Origin: Aotearoamyces nothofagi
Lineage: Eukaryota; Ascomycota; Leotiomycetes; Leotiales; Tympanidaceae
NCBI GenBank assembly: GCA_015345905.1
Contig: JADDTR010000003.1
Location: 1 to 64,000 of the forward strand
DNA length: 64,000 nt
Direction: 5' to 3'
Shown here: one piece after another, positions 22,603 to 33,468 of the stretch
Layout: every line of letters starts with the position of its first letter
Numbering within the stretch: the stretch's first letter is position 1
Notes under the pieces: model-generated
The model's input: the letters and a program-made list of their open reading frames with translations, nothing else
The model's database searches: none
What the model was told of the DNA's origin: nothing
Translations under genes and position numbers: made by a program

Positions 22603-23190
22603 TAGTTGTAATGCTAACTATTTGGTAAATAAACAGCTGTCGAAACTACTATTTATATAGAATTATATATAATATGATAATATCTATTTTAACTTTACCA
22701 TTATAGTTGTTAGAGACTGCCCTTGCAGAACAAGTCTTAGGTGGACCTCACTAATATCATATAGGTCACCGTAATAGGTGCGGTTGGAGAAAGATGGAGA
22801 AAATGCTATTTGTAGTTTTGTTTTATAAAAAATCATTAAAACAGTCATATATCTACCAATTGTAATATTAGGTGTGGAAATACAACTTGGACTAAGTGAG
22901 GCAATGGCGCATCTACATAACACGTTCACGTGGTTGTGCTACAAGACAAAATCCCGATCACATTCTTGCCTCCTCGTAGGACAACATTCTTCACTCAATG
23001 GTCTCGTCAAAACAGAAGAATTGTATCATAAGTAGGATTATTTTCACAGTTTGTTACTTTGAATATATAATCCTGAATTAAGAATTATAAAGCTAATTGT
23101 CTCTCATCGATATCACGTGGACACCTATAAGAGGAGAGCAACCATGGGCACGGACCACCAGACATCTAACTTTCTACCCCACCGAATTCG
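22603..23190. other. AT-rich intergenic region
   Basis: The spacer lies between two plus-strand genes and is AT-rich. A CACGTG E-box lies at about 23114-23119, some 75 bp before the next start codon, and another CACGTG at about 22928-22933. No gene is supported. Confidence 0.5.
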
Positions 23191-24568
23191 ATGACTGCGC
23201 AACTCAGCAGCGCAGTGGACAACACCATGGCAAGTCTGTCAACGGGCAAAACGGCCTTGGGCTTGAAACCTAATACCGTCAACATAATGCCAGTCTCCGG
23301 ACGTTCGGATAGACACATTCAGACCTCAGTTCCAGCAGGAGTCAATCCACGTGACTTCTACCTACAAGACGTTTATCAAGTCAAGCCACCGATTATCAGT
23401 AGCAGTTCATTCGTTCCTGACGGCCTGATTGTACATCTAATGCGCCGGAAGAAAGACAGTGCAATCGGCGTGAAGTTTGAGTCCGAGAACAGGCCGCCTG
23501 ATCAAATCACGAATATGGAAGGAGCAATGCATACGTTCGTGACACCTGTGGTGCTCGGTGCCATGCACGGGGATTACATCTACAAAGGTAGTCACGGAGT
23601 GACACCATTCCAGGCAAAGGATTCCAAGCAACAGGCACGCTTGGTCATCATCTCGGCTTCGATTCAGCCGGATTTCGAGTTTAGGAGCGTTATGCTCCGT
23701 GTCTGTGCCCTGCAGGAGGACGCTGTCGTGGGGAAGTCACTGCCGGAGGACTTTCAGATATTGGACGTTGAGGCAAAGCAGAGCCCGACGGAGAGAGCTA
23801 AATATGATGATGAATTGCGACGGCATATGGTGGCACATTTGACAGAAGACGGACGCCTGCCTAATATGTACGACGTCGCTAACTTAACAATGAATCTCCT
23901 GGAAGCAATAGGTTTCATTGAGAAGCATATTTACTCGTCATCATCAAAGTCTACTGATTTACGAAATCAATATGTTCGTCTCGATAATGGCTTTATCGTT
24001 GCTCTGGAGTTGTTATTCAATGTTGCTGTGCACCAATTACGCAATGAGATCTCCGCGTTGGAGAGGCTAAGTCCACAGGGCTATATCTATACTTCTGATC
24101 CGCCGGTCATATTTTCCAGAGAGATCGATGCTACATTACTGAATCGAATACAATTCGCTGGCCTAAAGCACCTCTCATCTACTAGCCGGTTTTCAAATAT
24201 GCGAGCCTTTGGTTTCAACGACTATTCGGATGAGAATGCAGTCCCGTTGCTCAAAAAAGCTCTCATTAAGCAAGGGCACATTAAAGTAGTTCCAAAAAGC
24301 GCCTTGTTCATGGGACGAAATGGGACTTATTCTGCATTAGAAGGAACTGAGGAGGGGCTTCTAGTGATCCACAATAACAGCGGTAGGTGTCTCGCCAGTA
24401 TTACCATTCCTAGACATGCGAGCTGACGATACTCACGTAGATGGTTTCGGGCAGAATATAGAATCAGAGGGAGCGTACGGCAGTCTTGATGGAGCCATTG
24501 GTGCGAATTCTAGTGCCGCAGCATCGCTGTATCGCACACGAAAGGACTTGGTTGACTCGCTGATATGA
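23191..24568 (+). CDS. Uncharacterised 439-residue protein
   Basis: Two exons (23191-24382 and 24441-24568) with a 58-bp intron give 439 residues. I do not recognise the family. There is no signal peptide or membrane span. The N-terminal 50 residues are Ser/Thr-rich. A beta-rich middle (about 60-200) includes FVPDGLIVHLMRRKK and LVIISASIQPDFEF. A helical section follows (about 210-300). The C-terminal block looks most constrained: MRAFGFNDYSDENAVPLL, HIKVVPKSALFMGRNGTYSA, then GLLVIHNNSDGFGQNIE across the splice. Joining the exons makes the coherent HNNSDGFGQNIESEGAYG; without splicing the frame diverges at that point. Function is unknown. It follows the esterase on the same strand, but there is no sign that they work together. 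Confidence 0.75.
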
Positions 24569-25692
24569 GATTGGTTTAAGGTATTGAATGAGAATGACAT
24601 TAGGTACGGAGGAAAACAGGTTTTCAGGCATGAAGTAGCCAGCCGCTTTTGAGTGTTACGCAGAAAACCTGCATTGATAAGCACGGAGGTAGTTCCTGTT
24701 ACACAATTAACTAGCAAACCGTGATCGGATTGTGGCAGCACTCGTGCATAGCAGCATAGGCTTTGGTGCGAGGGTGATAGTTACACAGGTGCTTGCATTC
24801 AACTTTGTATGCGAGTGGTCTTCTACATTCACAGGGGGTGCCTGGGCCACATCGGACATTGGCGGATCAGCAGATATGTCAGGAGACCGACAACGGCTTT
24901 TTAAAAGCACGTTGTGCGAACTCCAGAAGGGCTGCAAGAGCGCAAGAGGTGCAGCAATGGAGGAATTCATCCCCCAGAACGTGCTGCCAAATTTGAGGCA
25001 ATTCGAAAAAAAGGGGGCATGACAGTTACCCCATCATTTACCTGGGGGGGGGGGGCCTACCTCAGCATCAATCAAACCTTGCCGTCCGCAAGTAGATATT
25101 CATACAATCTCTGCCGTGGGCGCAGAGGAACCTGCCGCGGAGGTGAGTAGTCCTCGGTCACGGCTGGACGTTGGAAGACTTCTCGTAGGCGGCGATGCAG
25201 TAGTGCGGTCGGGGCGGCTACGGTTTCTGCGGTTCCGGGGGAAGATCAACGGGGCCCCATCATTGCGCCCGGCGACGTCATGTTGGAAATTAGCGAGTCG
25301 CAGGCCCGGGCTTCCCTATAAGACCCACGATATCCTACGGAGGCTCTCTCCGCTCATCCATCCCAGTATCAAATTGTGGGCTTGCTATTGCATCAACTGC
25401 CATATACAAGCACCTATTTGAAGACTCCTCTCTTTCTTTCAGCAGGTAACAACCTATTCTCCATTCGGCTACTTCGAGTAGTTCTCTTATTAGTGCATAC
25501 TTTGGAGACCAAAATCTTGAATTAGGTATAAAACTAAAATACTAGGAACGCCTATGGCGTTGACCTCCTGCAAAACCAGCAAATCACCTATACGCCGCCG
25601 TCCATTGAAGGGTATCCTGATTCCCTCTGAGGGAGCTCAAACAAGAGCATAACGCCAGTGGATATTTTCTAAATATATACGACGTTTTACTA
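24569..25692. other. Intergenic region between convergent genes, with promoter-like segment
   Basis: The spacer contains a 12-G run (25044-25055) followed by a GC-rich stretch. Around 25315-25445 there is a promoter-like order: a TATAAG box (25318), CT-rich tracts, and a polypyrimidine CTTTCTTTCAGCAG. No open frame downstream on the plus strand looks like a gene before the SREBP-like gene's 3' end. Confidence 0.45.
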
Positions 25693-26948
25693 TTAGTTCT
25701 TCTTGGAACCTCTCCGTCTGGTAGGTATAGCTGCTGCAGCCTTTGCCTCCTTTGCTTTTTCAACCTTGATCTGCTTGAACTCTTCTACTAGTTAGTATAC
25801 TGACATGGCTCAGATAAAGGGAGTCGTCGCTTACCGGCTTGGATACTCTCTAAAGATTCTTCCTTTGGCTTCCTTGAGTACGCGTCTTTGCTCATCACGA
25901 GAGAACCTGCCATTGCCAGCTTCTCAAACGCCAATACCCGAGCCTTGAGGGCCAATGTCTCATTTCCAAGCCGCTTTGTACTGTCCTCGAGATGCGTGAT
26001 ATACTCGACGGCTCTTGTAAGGATTGCGGCCTTGCCGTATTTTTGCGAATTATCAAGGCCCCCGTCTTCTCCATCCTCACCGTCATCATCAGCCGCCCGA
26101 CCATCCGGGAGAATCCGAAGGCTAGGTATGCTCTGTCGCAGAGCGATGATTTTATCGTTTAGATTTGTACGATATCGTTTCTCAATAGCATTATGTCCTC
26201 GTTTCCTTGACTGACACTGGTCGCCTCCTTCAGAATCCGTCATTGGCTTCCGCCTCTTATTCCGGACACGGGTCTCAGCACGTGGTGCTTCTGGCGAAGT
26301 CGAACTCTCTTCTACAGTTGACTCCGCAACTAACCTATATGGCATGGCGATGTCTTGCAAATCACGTTCTTCAGCAACACTCAACGATGAATAACCACGA
26401 TACGATCTCCGTGCATTGTCCTGGGACAGGTCTGTTGACGTGGACTCTGGGCTATTTAATTCAGGCCGAGGAAACCCGTCATTTGGTGTGGGTGGAGATA
26501 GACTTGGCTCCTCAAACTCAAAGGGTGCATCCTCGATAAGCATGTCATCGAAACTGAGATCGCTGGGCTGCCTGATGAGACCATTTCGCCATTGCTGGGT
26601 CTCTAAACTGCTGTTCTGCAGATTCGATCTCTGCTCGATGGAAGCGTTCATGAGATCCGTTGTGCCGTCCCACCGCATCCAGTCGTCCCACTCGCTGATA
26701 TCAACGTTGAAAGCATTCTCACCGGGTCCGTCGGCGAGCATGTCCGGGAAAAAAGACGCTTTTGACTGTTCAAGCATCAGCTCTCGTTCAATTGGAAACC
26801 ATACGATTTCCAGGTTTCAGGTTCAGACGCGCTCGCAACAATGGGTCGGAGCAGAACATAGAACATAGCTGGGCTGTGTTACCTGTTCGAGGCGGGTCTG
26901 TTCCAAGCTGCCGCCGTTTGTCTGGAGATACATGTTCCGTGCTGGCAT
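25693..26948 (-). CDS. SREBP-type bHLH transcription factor, apparently without membrane spans
   Basis: Proposed exons 26948-26883, 26765-25835 and 25784-25693 give 362 residues. The basic region KRGHNAIEKRYRTNLNDK (near 200-220) has tyrosine in the EKRYR position, the hallmark of SREBP-family factors, where most bHLH proteins have arginine. A long acidic loop (DDDGEDGEDGG) separates the helices, and YGKAAILTRAVEYITHLE forms helix 2 near 265-280. The N-terminal 190 residues are acidic and Ser/Pro-rich, suitable for activation. The C-terminus ends in a basic Lys-rich tail; no hydrophobic span follows, unlike full-length SREBP precursors. The first exon (MPARNMYLQTNGG) and its 117-bp intron are less sure; the alternative start is at 26777. 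SREBP-type factors in fungi control sterol and hypoxia responses, but the target set here is unknown. Confidence 0.85.
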
Positions 26949-27190
26949 CGTGACGACTGTGAATGAATGAATAGTATGTACTGTACTATGCTGGTGGCGG
27001 GCTGTTCTATAGAGTTGTTGTATAGAGAGAGTCGGGTATTCGGAATCAATTGACGTGACTATAAGGCGAAAGGATCTTCCTCGGGGAATCGGGCACTTGG
27101 GATGGCAACAAGTGTGCTAGGCAGGAGACCCGGCTTATCTATAGGTAGGCGGCGCTGCAACGCCATTGCAGCGCCTGGGACAGTAAGCTT
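26949..27190. promoter_or_regulatory. Proximal promoter region of the SREBP-type gene
   Basis: It contains GAATGAATGAATA, TGTACTGTACT and TTGACGTGAC elements. No confident TATA box or SRE can be named. The assignment is positional. Confidence 0.3.
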
Positions 27191-29410
27191 CATCTGGATT
27201 TGTTTATCACAGGCAGGACGGCCGAGGGCAGTGTGGGCAGGTGGGTGGTGAACGAGGAGGGGTCGATTTCAGGGTCCACCACGCATGGGGCGGCGACGGG
27301 CGGCACCGCTGATTGGGCAGGCGGCGACGCGGCGACGCAAGCCCGCTTAACGCAGCGCCCGTACGGGAATGGCCATTGCAGATTTGCGACTGCAAGCGAC
27401 TGCAAGCAACAGCAAGCAACGGCAAGCAATATGGAACAGCGGGATTCTGCATCGTCGTCATCCCGCAAGCGGAAAGGTAGGCTCGAGGTCGGCTCGCGGT
27501 AGGCTCGACGTGGGCGTGACGGTGGACGGTGGACGGTGGACGGTGGACGGTGGACTGCAGGCTGTGACAGACGGTGATCCGCGAACCGCTAGGGCGGCAC
27601 AAGAGCGACGCAGTGGCCCAAGGTGCTGGAGGGCGCTGGTGGCCCGGCTGCTGGCCCGGCTGCTGGCCCGGCTGCTGGCCGCTGCTGGCCGCTGCTGGCC
27701 TACCTTGCTGGCCTACCTTGCTGGCCACCCAACCCTGCCTGCGTTTGCCTTTTACTTCCTCGGGCATCGAGTAAGGGGACTGTGGAGCCACGACCAGAGC
27801 TCCCTAGCTGCGCTCGACAATCAGGCCATTCTGCGCATCTGCGCTTCAGACAGCGTGGCCGCCCGCAGTGGGCGTTGGCACTGCTGCCAATCGAGTCGCC
27901 GCGTGCCTCACGGATGCGTCCGTGGCGGTAGCAGAGGCGGCGCGAGGGCTGCGCGAGGGCTGCGCGAGGCCTGCGCGAGGCCTGCTCCAAAGCTGCTCCA
28001 AGCTGCTCCAAGCTGCTAGGCTGCCTGCGGCGGGGGAGGGGGAATGTGCGTCACCGAACTCAGATTCTAGGTTCGAGGCCAAGCCCACAATGCCATTCAC
28101 TGGCCAAGGCGCGCGCTGCAGCGAGCGCATCGCCGATCGAGACAGCGGCCCAAACAAACACCACAGCAAACGAGCGGCGACGCACTGCGACCTCCTGTAC
28201 AGCGGTGGCCGCCCGGCGACGGGGCGCGATGCGCAGTGCAGCGCAGTGCCCTGCCCGGCCGCGTGCTGATCTGCGCAGGACCACCTTAACTGACCTCGCT
28301 GGCCGCGCTGTGGTAGCCTCTATGCTCGTCTGGTCTCGTCTGGTCTGGTCTGGCCTGGCCTTGGCCTGGCCTCCGCGCAGAGTCCCGAAGACTGCTGTCC
28401 CAGCGACTTTTGCCGTCTGAAGTGCGCGGCGCCTCGACGCACCGGCTCTCTCGCTAAGGGCCGTGGCGGGCGAGGTCTCGGTGGCCGATTAGCGGTGGAA
28501 GATCTCTGCTGTACGGCGCAGTTGCAGTGCAGTTGCAGTGCAGTGACAGTGCGGTCCAGCGCCGTCCAGCACCGTCCAGCACCGTCCAGCACCGCCCGTA
28601 GCCTGCGGGCGTTGCAGAGTTGCAGAGCCCTGAGCCCCAACCGAGCTCCCTCCCTCCCACACTTCTCGACGTTCACAGTGCATTTCGCAAAGGGCGTCTT
28701 CTCCATTATCCCGCTGGTGGCCCACGCTTGCAACATTTCTCTGTTCGCATGCAAGCGCAACCCATTCCGCGGAACGCCCGGTCGCCAAATGCCCTCTTCC
28801 GAATAATGGGTGCGGAATCCCAATGTGCGAAGTGAGCACCTTGGTCTCCATTCTGCGAGTCTGCTCGGAAAGTTCGGATCGCTCGGGGACCCGGCAGGCT
28901 GCTGCAGTGCCTGGCTGGGAACCGTGTACGAGGGCTGCATTGGCAGCAGTGGTTGCGACGGGCGCACAGGTGGTTCCGACGCCCTATCAGGACGTCGTCC
29001 GTCGAAATATCTTCCGATGGATTTGTCTCCCGATGGAATTTTGAGGAATTGCATGTTTTCTCTGCCTGTCCTGCCCGCCGGTCCTGCGCCCTGCGGCCTG
29101 GCGGCCTTGCGGCCTGGCGGCCTTGCGGCCTTGCTGCCTCGGCTCCTCGCCAAGAGCAGCAGAGGTTCAGAAGCGAGCCGGACTAACCGGACTAACCGGG
29201 CTGAGCCGGCCATCACATCGTCGACATCACGCCACAATAATCAGGCACACAGCCAACGACGCCCACAGAAGCCAATATCAATCATGTCAATCTTATTTAT
29301 TGCCTCGTACCGAACGAACTGCCTCGCATCGCATCGCATCGTGCCCATGACAGCGAAAGCTGGAGACGGCATCCACTACTACAGTACGGTATTGGCGAGA
29401 TGATCTAATA
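27191..29410. repeat. GC-rich block of short tandem repeats, no gene
   Basis: This block is made of many short GC-rich arrays: five perfect GGTGGAC units at 27521-27555, CTGCTGGCCCGG and CTGCTGGCCG arrays at about 27640-27725, GCGAGGGCTGC/GCGAGGCCTGC and CTGCTCCAAG at 27935-28020, GGTCTGGTCTGG at about 28325-28365, CAGTTGCAGTG and CGTCCAGCAC at 28515-28595, and GGCGGCCTTGCGGCCT at 29095-29145. Long open frames occur on both strands at once, with Ala/Arg/Pro/Gly-rich translations. They reflect composition, not coding. Confidence 0.75.
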
Positions 29411-31944
29411 CGACGACAGCGCTTACAGTATTGTTCCCCGTGTTTGAATCCGTAATTACAAGGGCTTACCGCCTTTGTTACCGCCTGTGTTGTTCTAGCA
29501 GTATAGTGTAGCCTTGTATTCTACACGCCCACGTGACGCTGTACGTACTGCACTGACATCTGTGATTCTGCCGTGTTTTCGCGCAGCTTCCACGGTTGTA
29601 GATGTATTCTACGATTGATGGGTTGGCATTGGCACAAATCTGGGCATGGAAGAGAAGCCGTTTCATCCACACATGCACACATGTAGACCTGCAGCCTTCA
29701 GACACGCAGACATGCAACGACGTAGCAGAGAGTTCCGTGGCACACTGCTGCATCCTTGTTGCTGCATCCATGGGTGCAACCGGGTGTAAGGATATACCGC
29801 TGAGTCCGATTGTCGACAGGCGACGAGAGCACCTTACGGGCCGATATGGATATATGTATCTAACACGCAGTAGGTCCGGACCATCCATCTTGCACAAAAG
29901 GGGTGCCTTCTGGTCTTTTGAAATCTAGTCGCGGGCTCTACACATGTCGACTAATGCTGACGGAAAGATCTTTTTATTTTTTGATTATTGTATTGCGTTG
30001 CGTTGATTGTTACACAGCAGTATAATATAGTCCACTGTTCTATCGATATATATTTTCACTCAAAACTTTCGCTGCGCCTTTACCTGCGTAATACGAGGCC
30101 ATTCGCGAAAACCACGACTTTTTAACAAATTGCTGTGGCGCGACAGTCATATCACGGCAACAGCTTTGGTTGAAATTTCCAATATCGGTACAGAGATGGA
30201 ACTACCTTTGCTAGTGTTTGCAAGTGTGCGTTCAATTTTGGAAGTTGCCTTGATCGAGGTTGCTCTTCTGTTTTTCGATTTCCCCAGATTTCAGTTGGAA
30301 TATATCACGAGACAGTGGCGATAATTCTGTTCTCATCCACGTGCCTCGAAGGGTTTTTCTCTCCCTTTTTTTCCTAATCGTATTTGGACTGTCACGATAC
30401 TCTTTACCAGTATCGATCAGCCCAGCGATGTCGTCCTTTCCCCGACGCCCTTGACGCCGTCCGAGTTTTCAGTAGGTATCAAGCATGTCTTCCGATGGGC
30501 TAGGAATCGGCCAGCAGAGTTTCGCCTTGGCATCTATCTCTTATTTGCCCATGCGAATGTGCGGCGTCTTACTTGGGCTTGTCATTTGTACTGCATACGG
30601 GTCCGGTCGTATTGGTCTTGCCACAATACGCTGTCAAGGTATATGGCATCTACGCTACAACAACGATAGACTCCTGGGGGCCTTCTTGGACTCCCGGCCT
30701 CCCTTGTGTCATTGGCCGACGAGAGGATTTCGGCCTGGCTGAAATCGTAGGTATGGCCAGCGTGTGTCAACCTCGGTATTATGCGGACTCGAGAGCATTA
30801 CCCGTTCCCGTTGCCCCCTTATCTTTTGTTCCGCTCCAGCTGTCGACATCGAGCGCAGCCTACAGGGGCCTCAAGCATAACACGCCTTCATAGGGCTATG
30901 ATCTTCCATGGCTTCATGGCAAAGCTAGCTTTAGTGAACTTTGCTATCGTATTGGCTCCGGGTACCGCGACATGCTCGCTGAGATGGAAACACGATCTAC
31001 AGCCAAATTCGTGATCTCGAGGTATGCTGCCGCTGCAGGGTCTACAGACGAAATATCGCCTTCCGACCTGACCTGCTGGAACCGTCGACGTTTGCTGAAC
31101 TTATCGCTAGACGTGGCCCAGCAGCGTTTACAAGATGTGCTCCGCACTCGACCGGGTGGCACTAGACTTGGTGTGTATGACAGGTCAGTCTTCATGATAG
31201 TTCCCATAGGCTAGTACTCTACTGGTCTAGAGGAAACATGACCGATCATCTATATCTGGAAAACAGTATAGGAAGCAGAAGCCCAGGTTTGCGGCAGCGT
31301 GACTGCTCCGCCAACTCGTGGCGAGCATGGCTTCACAGGCTTGTCCGGCAAGGCCCCCGTCCTGCGCAAGACGCTTTCGTGCCCTGCGGGTCCAGGAGGA
31401 CTAATCTCGCCTCGAAATACCGCTCCCGTGTCCTTTGTGAAATGCAACCTACCCCCAGCCTCGCTGCAAAAAAAGTCCTTCCCTGATCCCCCCGCTTAAG
31501 CAGATGATCTAGATCACAGCGGAGCTAGACCACGCCTGATGATGTCGATGATTCCAAAGGAAAACACCAGCGCCGTCTGATGGTAGGGAATGATTTGGCG
31601 CAGCGATGAATTTAAAAGCCTCGATAAGGCATCCACGGACTTTGGCAGCAACGGCGAGCAATATTCCCTGAGATGCAACTAGGGGAAAAGCTCCTGCTCC
31701 GCTGTACCTGTAACCGTACCGTACCATACCTCCCCCGGGGAATGATCTAGGAATCTCCAGATTTCTCTTTTTTTCCTTTTTTTTTTTTATTTTTTTTTTT
31801 GGATTCGCCGGCAGATGGGGTTGATGGGCGAGCTGAGCTACCTTTTGCAGCTGCTATGCGGCAATTTGGTTTAACATAACAATGTCTCTCCTTGTCAACA
31901 AACGGTGGGGGAAAAAACACTCGTCCATCACTGATTGACCCAAA

Positions 31945-31994
<50 letters not shown>

Positions 31995-32485
31995 AATCGT
32001 AATTCCTCTCTGAGCAGACCGACAGGAGGGGGGGAATCGGTAGTGTCCCGGAAAGTAGATCTATGCCATACATCCTTTAAATCACCTAACTGACGAAGCG
32101 GCTCTGGCCAGTTCAAGATGGGGCTGCTGCTGCTAGCAATATCTCATTGCTGCATCTGATCAACGAGGTAAGACTTGGTGGTAGTATTATCATCATAATA
32201 AAGTAGTAGTAGTAGTACCTCCTGTAAATGTGCCTTGTATAACCATCCTTCCTTCCTTCCTTCCTCAGCTCAGTCGGTGTTTTTTTCGCCGATGCCCTCC
32301 CTAGTTGTGTTACGGGGGTACGGCGGCGGGGGTGGTGGGGTGGGGGGGGTTGTTAGTCTTCTCTGTCTCTGTCTCTGTCCTCTGTCCTCTGACTCTTGCG
32401 AGTCGGACGATACCCACCTCTGCCCCCCTCTCCCCCTCCCCACCGATCAACCTCTCGGAACACCGCGGCCGGTCTCTGAATGCAG

Positions 32486-32523
<38 letters not shown>

Positions 32524-33468
32524 ATCTCCCTTTCCAACCTTGTCGCATCACACTACACTAGTAGTCGCAACCGCTGCATCGAGTACCGACTGTAGCGCTA
32601 CGGCTGCGGAGACCTTCCCCCCCCCCCACCACCATCCAGCACCCGGAGCCGTCCTCTGCTAAACCCAAACGGCGGGATACAACCCCCCGTGTTCCCGAAG
32701 ATTGTGCACGGCAGCGGCCCTCCCTGTCCTCGACTATCCGAAAGGTCGCGGGCCGCCACTTGATCTGATCTGTTCCCCTTTCCCCCCCACAGCTCCCGGC
32801 TCCCTCGAGATGGCAAGGTGCGTGTTTCCGGAACGCAGGCCCGCGGCACAGCTCGTCTCGCTCTGCTGAACGCCCCTGGCCGGTACCGGGGCACGGCTAT
32901 CTCCTGCGCCCCCTCCTCCCTCCTGCTCCGGCTGACGCGCCCCTCCCTCCTAGCTAACAGAACAGCCATATGTCCGGCGTGTAGTCCCTGCCGAGCGAGC
33001 AGACTCCTGATGCGCTATCGGGCCACCGCATGCGGTCTTTTGGAATCGCGGGCACGGGTATGTATTCTTGGCAGGGGGGTTGCGTTCCGACATCGACCCT
33101 CCTCTTGACGCATCCTGCTCCGCGAGCGGCGGCTGTTCGGGGTCGTGCTCGACGGCGCAATCCTTCCCGGGGCCGGATGCCGTCGCTGGCGGCCCTTCGC
33201 TGTCCCTGGGTGTCTGATGGCCTGCACGCGGCGACGTCGTCGTGTCCGTCGTCGACCGCTCGCTCCGGGCCAGGACGGGGAGGCGGGAGAGCCGGCGTCC
33301 AGCAGCAGGGCAGTATGGACGGGTGCTCCGGTCGGGAAGGGGAATCACGCAGCGGGATCCCATACCGCACTCGAGAACTTGTAGGGGCGGCATGTCACAG
33401 GACGTTGGAAATCTTTGAAAGCTCGCACAGCGAGTCTGTGCTGGCACCTATGATCTAGACAGGAGTCT
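29411..33468. other. Long intergenic region, no supportable gene
   Basis: Composition is more balanced than in the preceding block. I looked for spliced family motifs on both strands and found none. Microsatellites are (CT)21 at 31947-31988, (TA)16 at 32489-32520, T-rich runs at 31765-31800, (TTCC)n near 32250-32265, (AGT)n near 32202-32217 and a C11 run at 32617-32627. The 165-residue minus-strand frame at 32950-33447 is low-complexity and unlike any family I know. Non-coding transcripts cannot be excluded. Confidence 0.6.

Noticed and set aside
27207-29237. Long overlapping frames (up to 305 codons) in the GC-rich block
   Set aside because: Stop codons are rare because of GC bias. Frames occur on both strands at the same place and consist of tandem-repeat translations.
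32950-33447. 165-codon minus-strand frame next to the acyl-CoA dehydrogenase gene
   Set aside because: Low-complexity Arg/Pro/Thr-rich translation, with competing frames on both strands and no recognisable motif.
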